Shown in pieces: positions 23,054-33,419 of a stretch of 64,000 nucleotides of DNA (positions within the stretch are counted from its first letter, which is position 1; every line of letters starts with the position of its first letter). The DNA lies in contig CM041777.1 in the NCBI GenBank assembly GCA_023374045.1, positions 479,919,594-479,983,593 of the forward strand, written 5' to 3'. Source of the stretch: Limonium bicolor. Its lineage: Eukaryota; Streptophyta; Magnoliopsida; Caryophyllales; Plumbaginaceae. The position numbers and the translations under genes are program-made. The notes beneath the pieces are model-generated. The model worked only from the letters and a program-made list of their open reading frames with translations. It had not been told where the DNA came from and searched no databases.

Positions 23054-23789
23054 GTAGTTTCGACATTTGCTACCCCCTATCTACGAGACCGAGATCGCCA
23101 AGACCCGCAGCTGAAAGACAGGACCACCTCAGAGAGAATAGCCAAGTCATCCGACCGGGCATGATTCTGCTTAGAGAATTCTTAACCTTAGACGAGCAAA
23201 CCGACATCATAGAAGAGTGTAGAGCCTTGGGTAGAGAACTAGGTGGGTTTTACATTCCGGGTTTTACGAGCGGTTCGAAGATGAGGCTACACATGATGTG
23301 CCTAGGTAAGGATTGGGATCCACAGGCTAGGACATACCAGGAAGTGAGGAAACTAGATGGGGCGAGAGTACCTAGGATACCCGAGAGATTCAAGACCTTA
23401 GCACGGAAGGCGGTGGAGACCGCGCAGCAGCTTGAAGACGAACCGGTACCCGGCATTGATGCCGACGTTTGCATTGTAAACTTCTACGAACAAAATGGAC
23501 GACTGGGATTACACCAGGACCATGAGACACCCGAGTCCATGCAAAGGGTATTCCCGTAGTGTCGTTCTCCATTGGTGATGAAGCAGAATACTTATATGGC
23601 GACCAAAAGAGAATGGATCTGGCTAAGAAGCTAGTCCTCAAATCTGGAGATGTTTTGATATTCGGTGGAGATTCGAGATTAGTGTATCACGGAATGAAGC
23701 GGGTTAAGTTAAACACCGCACCACCAGCTTTAGTAAACACTACCCACATCAAACCGGGACGTTTAAACTTGACCTTAAGAGAGTTTTGA
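23054..23789 (+). pseudogene. AlkB-type dioxygenase exon, copy 1 (frameshifted)
   Basis: Enters in phase 1 from the zinc-knuckle exon. There are about 35 open codons before the conserved RPGMILL at 23161, then an AlkB domain ending in RLNLTLREF and TGA. Relative to copy 2 it lacks three bases just after the iron-binding HQD (near 23520) and one base at 23540/23541. The latter shifts frame and ends the ORF at 23559. The rest of the domain (23559-23789) is still readable in the next frame, with SIGDEAEYLYGD, SGDVLIFGG and YHGM. Apart from these lesions it is nearly identical to copy 2. Role as for copy 2; here probably inactive, unless the single missing base is a sequencing error. Confidence 0.88.
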
Positions 23790-23841
23790 TGTAATGTTGT
23801 AAGCCACTAGCTTTGTATGCAAGTAATGTAATGATTTGTGA

Positions 23842-23851
23842 AATAAATAAA
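23842..23851 (+). terminator. Poly(A) signals after AlkB copy 1
   Basis: Overlapping AATAAA at 23842-23847 and 23846-23851, about 50 nt after the AlkB stop, preceded by several TGTA motifs. This is the layout of a plant mRNA 3' end, and it lies inside the element. Confidence 0.55.
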
Positions 23852-23917
23852 AGTGAGATTTTCAAAGTTTTCGTACAATTGTTATCAGTCTTATCCTCAT
23901 GCGACTCGTTAATCCAG

Positions 23918-26900
23918 GCCACGAACCTGAGAAAGAAGCAAACCTCAACATTCTGAATACGGCACAAGCCAAAGAGATTGGCAACGTCATCACTGGGAAG
24001 GACAAGAACCAACCGAAGTTATGAATTCAACCTCTATAGCCGTACTAATGTAAACCAAATGCTACAGGTACCTTCCCTGTAAATGGCACCGACGCATCAG
24101 TCTTATTTGACTCAGGGGCATCCCACTCCTTCGTTTCCTCTTCTTTTGCAAAGAAGTTGGGACTGACCCCGGAGCACCTCTCCGACTTCACCGTCACATT
24201 ACCATCCAGGGAGAGAGTGCGATGCACGGGACGCTACCGTGATTTGCGAATTGTTATACGGGACGAGATTTTCCCCGTCGATTTGACCGAATTCAGAGGG
24301 TTGGGTTTCGACGTCATCATCGGTATGGATTGGCTGCAGAGACACAAGGGCCGGATACATTGTGCCGAGCACCGATTGTTACTCAAAAGCCCGAGGGGCA
24401 AGGCTATTTCCTACCGCAGTGTACCGAAGGAACCCACCATCAAAATTGTATCTACCTTGAATCTAATGAAAGAAGTAAGGAAGGGCCACACCGCATATAT
24501 ATGTTATGTCCACGATACGAGACAAGAGGAGCAGTTGGTTTTGGATATACCAGTGGTATCCGAATTCCCTGATCTGTTTCCTGAGGAATTACCAGGCATG
24601 CCACCACCACGAGAGGTGGAGTTCGCCATCGATCTTATACCGGGCACGGGGCCTATTGCCAAGGCACCCTACCGAATGGCACCTGCGGAGATGAAAGAGT
24701 TAAAGGTTCAGTTAGAGGACCTATTGGACAAGGGCTACATCAGACCGAGCGTCTCTCCATGGGGAGCGCCAGTATTGTTTGTCAAGAAGAAAGATGGGAG
24801 TATGAGACTCTGCATCAATTACAGGGAGTTAAATGCCGTTTCAGTCAAGAACAAATACCCTCTTCCACGCATTGACGACTTGTTTGACCAGCTCAGAGGC
24901 GCAGCAGTGTTCTCGAAGATCGACTTGAGATCAGGCTACCATCAGATACGCATTGCAGAGAGAGATATAGAGAAGACAGCGTTCAGAACACGTTACGGTC
25001 ACTACGAGTTTACCGTGATGCCATTTGGATTGTCTAATGCACCTGCAGTATTTATGGACCTCATGAACCGTCTGTTCAGAGAGCAGCTTGACTCATCGGT
25101 AGTGGTATTCATCGACGACATCTTAATCTACTCCAAGACTAAGGAAGACCACGAAGCACACCTTCGGCGAGTTCTACAGATTATGAGAGAAAATCAGCTA
25201 TATGCCAAGCTCTCGAAGTGTGAGTTTTGGCTAGATAGCGTGGCATTCTTGGGACACATCATCTCAGCCAGCGGCATATCAGTCGACCCTGCGAAGATAG
25301 AGGCAGTTAAGAGCTGGCCGAGACCGAAAACAGTGACCGATATCCGCAGTTTCTTGGGGTTAGCCGGATACTACAGACGTTTTGTGAAAGACTTCTCCAA
25401 GGAAGCTAAGCCTATGACTAATCTGATGAAAAAGGACGCCCAGTTTGTGTGGACTGTAGAGTGCGAGCGTTCCTTTCAAAAACTGAAGGACCTTTTGACG
25501 TCGGCTCCCGTACTCACCATTCCTGAAGGGACCGACGGGTTCGAAGTGTACTGTGATGCCTCAGGTACGGGGCTGGGGTGTGTACTCATGCAGCATGGGA
25601 AGGTTGTAGCCTACGCCTCCCGACAGCTGAAGAGACACAAAGAAAACTACCCGACACATGATTTAGAGCTGGGAGCAGTGGTATTTGCTTTGAAAATATG
25701 GAGACATTACTTATATGGTGTGACAGTGACGATATACTCAGATCACAAAAGCCTTCAATACCTATTCACCCAGAAAGATCTGAACATGAGGCAGAGGCGA
25801 TGGGTCGAGTTCTTGAAGGACTACGACATCGACCTCAAGTACAAGGAGGGGAAAGCAAACATAGTAGCTGATGCCCTGAGCCGGAGAGCTCACTCCTTAC
25901 ATGCCATGTCAGCAAACAGTAGCCTAGTCGAAGAAGTACGCTGTGCTCAGGAGAGCGACCAGTACATACAGACCATCAGGCAGCAGTTAGTTGACGGCAT
26001 ATTCGAGAGGCAGAAATACGATTTTACACTCAGTGATGATGGACTGATCAGATTGAATGGCAGACTATGCATTCCAGAGTCCAGCCCAGAGTTGAAAGAG
26101 AAGATACTTAGTGAAGCTCATTGTTCTTCCTTATCTATCCACCCGGGATCATCGAAGATGTACAAAGATCTGAAGACTCACTTTTGGTGGAGTGGTATGA
26201 AAAAGGATGTAACAGAGTTTGTTACCCGCTGCTTGACTTGTCAGAAAGTCAAGTTCGAGCACAGGAGACCAGGAGGTTTGGTGCAGCCTATGCCCATTCC
26301 GTACTGGAAGTTCGAGGACCTATCCATGGATTTTGTTGTCGGCCTCCCACCGACTAAGGGAGGTGCGAACACTATTTGGGTGATCGTCGACAGATTGACG
26401 AAAGTGGCTAAGTTTTACCGATTAGAGACACATGGAAAGTCCCAAATTAGCGGACCTTTTCCAGCGAGAAATCATAAGACATCACGGTGTGCCAAAAACA
26501 ATTGTGTCAGATAGAGACCCTCGATTCCTATCACGGTTTTGGGGGCAAGTACAGGAGGCCTTGGGTACCAAGCTGAAGCTAAGTACCGCCTTTCACCCGC
26601 AAACGGATGGTCAGAGTGAGAGGACCATCCAGACTTTGGAGGACATGCTACGAGCATGCGCCCTAGATTTTCAGGAGAGTTGGGTTGATCGATTACATCT
26701 AATTGAATTTGCCTACAATAACAGCTACCACGCATCGATTCAGATGCCACCATTTCAAGCTTTATATGGTAGACCATGTAGGACACCTCTCTGCTGGGAC
26801 GAGCCTAGCGAGAACACATTCCTTGGACCCGAGTACTTAGAGCAGGTGAAAGAGGATGTCCTACAGATACGTAGAAATATGAAAGCTGCCCAAGATAGAC

Positions 26901-27228
26901 AGAAATTATGCAGACGTCGACGAAGAGATCTCGAGTTCGCAGTCGATGACCGAGTCTTCCTCAGAGTGTCACCATGAAGGGCATCTTTCGTTTTGGAAGA
27001 AGGGCAAGTTAAGCCCGAAGTATGTTGGTCCGTATCGCATTACGGAGCGAGTGGGCCCGTTAGCTTACAGGTTAGACTTACCTGCTGAGCTCGGGAGAGT
27101 GCATGATGTATTCCACGTATCTCAGCTGAAGAAATACATCCCTCACCCCTCGCATGTGTTACAGCCAGAGCATCTGGACTAGACCCGAACCTCAGTTACG
27201 AAGAAACTCCACTACGTATCCTAGATAC
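23918..27228 (+). pseudogene. Element A pol, copy 1: protease, RT, RNase H, integrase (frameshifted)
   Basis: The first pol exon (23918-23995) follows AG at 23916-23917 in phase 1. After a 72-bp intron come protease (DSGASH), RT ([17 protein letters not shown] near 25107), RNase H (VYCDAS...ELGAVV), integrase zinc finger (H-H-C-C near 26120-26260) and the catalytic core (MDF, SDRDP, then E in [10 protein letters not shown]). PR to mid-integrase is open from 24068 to 26514. Missing bases near 26416-26452, 26905-26925, 26975 and 26995 then break integrase. It encodes the enzymes that copy and insert the element. The tail ends at the duplication junction 27229. Confidence 0.9.
23996..24067 (+). 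other. Intron before protease, copy 1, donor mutated
   Basis: 72 bp ending CTACAG. The donor reads GGAAGG where copy 2 has GTAAGG, so splicing here should fail. Confidence 0.65.
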
Positions 27229-27276
27229 GAAAGACAGGACCACCTTAGAGAGAATAGCCAAGTCATCCGACCGGGC

Positions 27277-27909
27277 ATGATTCTGCTTAGAGAATTCTTA
27301 ACCTTAGATGAGCAAACTGACATCATAGAAGAGTGTAGAGCCTTGGGTAGAGAACTAGGTGGGTTTTACATTCTGGGTTTTACGAGCGGTTCGAAGATGA
27401 GGCTACACATGATGTGCCTAGGTAAGGATTGGGATCCACAGGCTAGGACATACCAGGAAGTGAGGAAACTAGATGGGGCGAGAGTACCTAGGATACCCGA
27501 GAGATTCAAGACCTTAGCACGGAAGGCGGTGGAGACCGCGCAGCAGCTTGAAGACGAACCGGTACCCGGCATTGATGCCGACGTTTGCATTGTAAACTTC
27601 TACGAACAAAATGGACGACTGGGATTACACCAGGACCGGGATGAGACACCCGAGTCCATCGCAAAGGGTATTCCCGTAGTGTCGTTCTCCATTGGTGATG
27701 AAGCAGAATACTTATATGGCGACCAAAAGAGAATGAATCTAGCTAAGAAGCTAGTCCTCAAATCTGGAGATGTTTTGATATTCGGTGGAGATTCGAGATT
27801 AGTGTATCACGGAATCAAGCGGATTAAGTTAAACACCGCACCACCAGCTTTAGTAAACACTACCCACATCAAACCGGGACGTTTAAACTTGACCTTAAGA
27901 GAGTTTTGA
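27277..27909 (+). CDS. AlkB-type 2-oxoglutarate/Fe(II) dioxygenase, copy 2 (intact domain)
   Basis: 210 residues from the conserved Met; the frame is also open upstream across the junction. Visible: NFY at 107-109 (2-oxoglutarate contact), iron ligands His118 and Asp120 (HQD) and His178 (YHG), and RxxxxxR with Arg202 and Arg208. This is the full AlkB signature. AlkB enzymes remove methyl groups from nucleic-acid bases such as m6A or m1A; the sequence resembles plant ALKBH1-like proteins, but the substrate is not known. A plausible role is demethylating element RNA or reverse-transcribed DNA. Its acceptor site is missing: it sits behind pol-1 instead of gag, so how it would be expressed is unclear. 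It lacks the lesions of copy 1. Confidence 0.9.
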   Translation: MILLREFLTLDEQTDIIEECRALGRELGGFYILGFTSGSKMRLHMMCLGKDWDPQARTYQEVRKLDGARVPRIPERFKTLARKAVETAQQLEDEPVPGIDADVCIVNFYEQNGRLGLHQDRDETPESIAKGIPVVSFSIGDEAEYLYGDQKRMNLAKKLVLKSGDVLIFGGDSRLVYHGIKRIKLNTAPPALVNTTHIKPGRLNLTLREF

Positions 27910-27963
27910 TGTAATGTTGTAAGCCACTAGCTTTGTATGCAAGTATGATGTAATGATTTGTGA

Positions 27964-27973
27964 AATAAATAAA
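27964..27973 (+). terminator. Poly(A) signals after AlkB copy 2
   Basis: AATAAA at 27964-27969 and 27968-27973, same context as after copy 1. Confidence 0.5.
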
Positions 27974-28038
27974 AGTGGATTTTCAAAGTTTTCATAAAAT
28001 TGTTATCAGTCTTATCCTCATGCGACTCGTTAATCCAG

Positions 28039-31000
28039 GCCACGAACCTGAGAAAGAAGCAAACCTCAACATTCTGAATACGGCACAGGCCAAAGAGATT
28101 GGCAACGTCATCACTGGTAAGGACAAGAACCAACCGAATTAATGAATTCAACCTCTATAGCCACGTACTAATGTAAACCAAAATGCTACAGGTACCTTCC
28201 CTGTAAATGGCACCGACGCATCAGTCTTATTTGACTCAGGGGCATCCCACTCCTTCGTTTCCTCTTTTTTGCAAAGAAGTTGGGACTGACCCCGGAGCAC
28301 CTCTCCGACTTCACCGTCACATTACCATCCAGGGAGAGAGTGCGATGCACGGGACGCTACCGTGACTTGCGAATTGTTATACGGGATGAGATTTTCCCCG
28401 TCGATTTGACCGAATTCAGAGGGTTGGGTTTCGACGTCATCATCGGTATGGATTGGCTGCAGAGACACAAGGGCCGGATACATTGTGCCGAGCACCGACT
28501 ATTACTCAAAAGCCCGAGGGGCAAGGCTATTTCCTACCGCAGTGTACCGAAGGAACCCACCATCAAAATTGTATCTACCTTGAATCTAATGAAAGAAGTA
28601 AAGAAGGGCCACACCGTATATATGTTATGTCCACGATACGAGACAAGAGGAGCAGTTGGTTTTGGATATACCAGTGGTATCCGAATTCCCTGATCTGTTT
28701 CCTGAGGAATTACCAGGCATGCCACCACCACGAGAGGTGGAGTTCGCTATCGATCTTATGCCGGGCATGGGGCCTTTGCCAAGGCACCCTACCGAATGGC
28801 ACCTACGGAGATGAAAGAGTTAAAGGTTCAGTTAGAGGACCTATTGGACAAGGGTTACATCAGACCGAGCGTCTCTCCATGGGGAGCGCCAGTATTGTTT
28901 GTCAAGAAGAAAGATGGGAGTATGAGACTCTGCATCGATTACAGGGAGTTAAATGCCGTTTCAGTCAAGAACAAATACCCTCTTCCACGCATTGACGACT
29001 TGTTTGACCAGCTCAGAGGCGCAGCAGTGTTCTCGAAGATCGATTTGAGATCAGGCTACCATCAGATACGCATTGCAGAGAGAGATATAGAGAAGACAGC
29101 GTTCAGAACACGTTACGGTCACTACGAGTTTACCGTGATGCCATTTGGATTGTCTAATGCACCTGCAGTATTTATGGACCTCATGAACCGTCTGTTCAGA
29201 GAGCAGCTTGACTCATCGGTAGTGGTATTCATCGACGACATCTTAATCTACTCCAAGATTAAGGAAGACCACGAAGCACACCTTCGGCGAGTTTTACAGA
29301 TTATGAGAGAATCAGCTATATGCCAAGCTCTCAACAATGTGAGTTTTGGCTAGATAGCGTGGCATTCTTGGGACACATCATCTCAGCCAGCGGCATATCA
29401 GTCGACCCTGCGAAGATAGAGGCAGTTAAGAGCTGGCCGAGACCGAAAACAGTGACCGATATCCGCAGTTTCTTGGGGTTAGCCGGATACTACAGACGTT
29501 TTATGAAAGACTTCTCCAAGGAAGCTAAGCCTATGACTAATTTGATGAAAAAGGACGCTCAGTTTGTGTGGACTGTAGAGTGCGAGCGTTCCTTTCAAAA
29601 ACTGAAGGACCTTTTGACGTCGGCTCTCATACTCACCATTCCTGAAGGGACCGACGGGTTCGAAGTGTACTGCGATGCCTCCTCAGGTACGGGGCTGGGG
29701 TGTGTACTCATGCAGCATGGGAAGGTTGTAGCCTACGCCTCCCGGCAGCTGAAGAAACACGAAGAAAACTACCCGACACATGATTTAGAGCTGAGCAGTG
29801 GTATTTGCCTTGAAAATATGGAGACATTACTTATATGGTGTGACAGTGACGATATACTCAGACCACAAAAGCCTTCAATACCTATTCACCCAGAAAGATC
29901 TGAACATGAGGCAGAGGCGATGGGTCGAGTTCTTGAAGGACTACGACATCGACCTCAAGTACAAGGAGGGGAAAGCAAACATAGTAGCTGATGCCCTGAG
30001 CCGAAGAGCTCACTCCTTACATGCCATGTCAGCAAACAGTAGCCTAGTCGAAGAAGTACGCTGTGCTCAGGAGAGCGACCAGTACATACAGACCATCAGA
30101 CAGCAGTTAGTTGACGGCATATTCGAGAGGCAGAAATACGATTTCACACTCAGTGATGATGGGCTGATCAGATTGAATGGCAGACTATGCATTCCAGAGT
30201 CCAGCCCAGAGTTGAAAGAGAAGATACTTAGTGAAGCTCATTGTTCTTCCTTATCTATCCACCCGGGATCATCGAAGATGTACAAAGATCTGAAGACTCA
30301 CTTTTGGTGGAGTGGTATGAAAAAGGATGTAACAGAGTTTGTTACCCGCTGCTTGACTTGTCAGAAAGTCAAGTTCGAGCACAGGAGACCAGGAGGTTTG
30401 GTGCAGCCTATGCCCATTCCGTACTGGAAGTTCGAGGACCTATCCATGGATTTTGTTGTCGGCCTCCCACCGACTAAGGGAGGTGCGAACACTATTTGGG
30501 TGATCGTCGACAGATTGACGAAAGTGGCTAAGTTTATACCGATCAGAGACACATGGAAAGTCCCCAAATTAGCGGACCTTTTCCAGCGAGAAATCATAAG
30601 ACATCACGGTGTGCCAAAAACAATTGTGTCAGATAGAGACCCTCGATTCCTATCACAGTTTTGGGGGCAAGTACAGGAGGCCTTGGGTACCAAGCTGAAG
30701 CTAAGTACCGCCTTTCACCCGCAAACGGATGGTCAGAGTGAGAGGACCATCCAGACTTTGGAGGACATGCTACGAGCATGCGCCCTAGATTTTCAGGAGA
30801 GTTGGGTTGATCGATTACATCTAATTGAATTTGTCTACAATAACAGCTACCACACATCGATTCAGATGCCACCATTTCAAGCTTTATATGGTAGACCATG
30901 TAGGACATCTCTCTGCTGGGACGAGCCTAGCGAGAACACATTCCTTGGACCCGAGTACTTAGAGCAGGTGAAAGAGGATGTCCTACAGATACGTAAAAAT

Positions 31001-31439
31001 ATGAAAGCTGCCCAAGATAGACAGAAATCTTATGCAGACGTCAGACGAAGAGATCTCGAGTTCGCAGTCGATGACCGAGTCTTCCTTAGAGTGTCACCAA
31101 TGAAGGGCATCTTTCGTTTTGGAAAGAAGGGCAAGTTAAGCCCGAAGTATGTTGGTCCGTATCGCATTACAGAGCGAGTGGGCCCGTTAGCTTACAGGTT
31201 AGACTTACCTGCTGAGCTCGGGAGGGTGCATGATGTATTCCACGTATCTCAGCTGAAGAAATACATCCCTCACCCCTCGCATGTGTTACAGCCAGAGCAT
31301 CTGGAGCTAGAAGACACGGGAGACCAGGAACAAGACCGTCCGCATGGTCAAGGTTCTTTGGTCAAACCACGAGGTCGAAGAGGCCACTTGGGAGTTAGAG
31401 GATTCGATGAGAGCCAAGTACCCAGCGCTTTTCGAATAG
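28039..31439 (+). pseudogene. Element A pol, copy 2: protease to integrase (frameshifted)
   Basis: Same domains as copy 1. Compared with copy 1, small indels break protease (near 28267), the PR-RT linker (28614, 28776), RT (29311, 29334) and RNase H (29794). RNase H to the end of the integrase core is open from about 29798. The integrase keeps the finger, the DDE residues and a basic C-terminus. In its own frame the C-terminal tail (VRMVKVLW...ALFE) ends at 31437-31439, but a deletion near 31305 shifts the reading. In this copy the intron before the protease keeps a normal GTAAGG donor. Confidence 0.9.
28117..28191 (+). other. Intron before protease, copy 2
   Basis: 75 bp, ACTG|GTAAGG to GCTACAG, phase 1, with the branch-like motif TACTAAT. 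Element B lacks this intron. Confidence 0.72.
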
Positions 31440-31866
31440 CGTCTGTCAGTACTTATGGGGTACGGGGGCTTAACCCCTTTTTAAGGGGGGTAGAGCCTCA
31501 AGTTTTGTATGTTTGTATGTGTATTTGTATGCGGGGCATACGTGTTTCGTCTTGTTGGTAGGTTGTTTGCGCATTGCGCATATGTGTATGTTGCGGACAT
31601 GTATGTAAGTATCCTACGAGATACTCGGATGTATGAATTGTTTGCGCATTGCGCACATGTGTATGTTGTGAACATGTATGAATGAATGCATGAATGGTGG
31701 ATGATTGTTATATATATATATGTGTACTCCTATATGAATTCAGTTCGTACTGTATCGCCTAGGTACCGTCACATCAAATAGATGTGCACCATGGCCATAT
31801 GGGTAGTTGCTATAAATCATTCGAGAAAGACGACTTCGGGACGAAGTCTCTTTAAGGGGGGTAGAC
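31440..31866 (+). other. Element A 3' untranslated tail with two polypurine tracts
   Basis: Non-coding. It holds an extra AAGGGGGGTAGA at 31483-31494, two repeats containing the palindrome TGCGCATTGCGCA (near 31568 and 31645), a short TA run, and the terminal polypurine tract AAGGGGGGTAGA at 31854-31865. The last abuts the 3' LTR and should prime plus-strand synthesis. Confidence 0.8.
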
Positions 31867-32162
31867 TGAAATACCCCTAAATAATTAAACGTTATTTAAG
31901 TATATGTAACTTACAACGTTAAAGTATAACACGAGTATATACATACATATACACAACGTTACAAAATGATAACGTTGTATATATAATTAGAACACTACTA
32001 TAAATAGTTGTACCCGTATAATGATGCAATTAAAAACAGGACATAACGAAATAGTCGTATATATATAGGTGCATACAACTAATAATGTGACATGTTAATA
32101 CAAGTCACTTATATGCAATATATAGGTATAATAAGGCTGAAAAAAAATAAAAGAGCAAATAT

Positions 32163-32230
32163 GCTCTAGCCGGGATTCGAACCCGAGACCTTTCGTACCT
32201 AACCCGAAACCTTAACCGATTGAGCTGTTC
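32163..32230 (-). ncRNA. tRNA-like segment in element A 3' LTR
   Basis: Copy of the 15359-15426 segment. Here the arm TTTCG/CGAAA pairs for 5 bp, slightly better than in the 5' LTR. Confidence 0.58.
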
Positions 32231-33419
32231 TTGAATTCGGTAGATGATGCACACGATTTAAGTTTAGTAACAAATTCACTGAGGTAACAGAAATGGAAAG
32301 AGGAGCCAGACATAGTGTCGGTACCTCTCATCCTTCTCGATACCGGAAGTTCAAACAGAATCAACAGGAAAACAGAAACGAATTTCTTTATTCCCACTGT
32401 CAGGCGACAAATTCTATTCCCTCATTTCCACCCATGACCTTCTTGTAACTCGTACACAATGGTTGTTCCCAAGCCCCTGGAAATTCACAGCAACGTTGTT
32501 TATCCACAGAGCCATACCTCCTTGTCTCGACCCACTAGTTTAAACCTCTGTCCTAGCCAAACTCTTCCTCGCTTGCATGCCCGCGCCAACTGCAAGCCAA
32601 GAGCGCTGTGGTCATTCTTACGTGAAGGTAACTCCAGCTTCTCGATGGTTTTCTTTCTGCATTTGATTCCCTTTCATTCTCGGTACCAACCTCATCCATT
32701 ACTCAACTTCATTCCCTACTCTTTTTACGTGGAAAATCAGGGGAGTATACCCAGTTTTGAAGAGGAAGGAAAGACCCAAGAGCATAGCCTTCTCCTTGAG
32801 CATTTCGGTGAGCCTAAACATTTCCTTTCTCACCTCTGTCTGGTGCTTTTACTCGGTCTGATCAGAAACCGCACAAACCAGTTCTTCTGGTCTGTGTATT
32901 TGCTGTGCGAAACTGCTATAGGCTAACCGAGGAAGGAACCCCGGAGATCCTGAAGCCAAACCATCTCCAAGGACTGCTAAGGTGAGATCATGGGTTCAGA
33001 GAGTAGTTGTGTTATTCCATTTCCTTCATCCTCTTCTGTTTTCTGGGCCGAGGCTTTGTTCATAGGCTAACTCGTTTTCCTCCAAAATCCTTGCTTAGCC
33101 TCACCTGAGAAATTAAACCAAGAAGAGTGTATCAAGTCCCAGTAACATCAGCTCAGTTTCGTGTAAAAAAAAAAGGGACATAACCAGGTAAACTTTCAAC
33201 CAATCCTTCCCGGTCTGTTTCAGTGGGTTATCAGTCTAACCATTGAGCAAAAAAAAAAATCCTCAGTTGTTGTCGAGTGATCAAGGTGCTGGAAGTTTCA
33301 CCTGCGCCAAGGACCAACCTGGGGAAAGCAACCAAGAAGTTTAAGTGGTGAGTTGTCTCTCACCGAGTACATAATCGAAGCAAAGGAAAGGAAACACTTA
33401 ACTAGCAACTTAAAAGACT

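Larger units (their letters stand above)
23113..27228 (+). repeat. Tandem duplication unit 1 (AlkB-pol)
   Basis: About 4116 bp, from GAAAGACAGG at 23113 to just before the same 10 bases at 27229. Unit 2 follows directly. The junction joins the integrase C-terminal region to the segment just upstream of AlkB through this short shared sequence. Confidence 0.88.
27229..31335 (+). repeat. Tandem duplication unit 2 (AlkB-pol)
   Basis: Second copy of the AlkB-pol block, nearly identical to unit 1 with scattered substitutions and small indels. After it the integrase tail lacks about 40 bp present in unit 1 (27190-27228). Confidence 0.85.

Noticed and set aside
23161..23789. AlkB as an ordinary host gene that the element happened to flank
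   Set aside because: It is in frame with the zinc-knuckle exon through matching splice sites and recurs at the same place in element B.
32459..32926. 155-codon ORF in the A 3' LTR (and shorter forms at 15654-15881 and 15924-16121)
   Set aside because: It is interrupted in the 5' LTR copy, has no recognisable domain and lies in LTR leader sequence.
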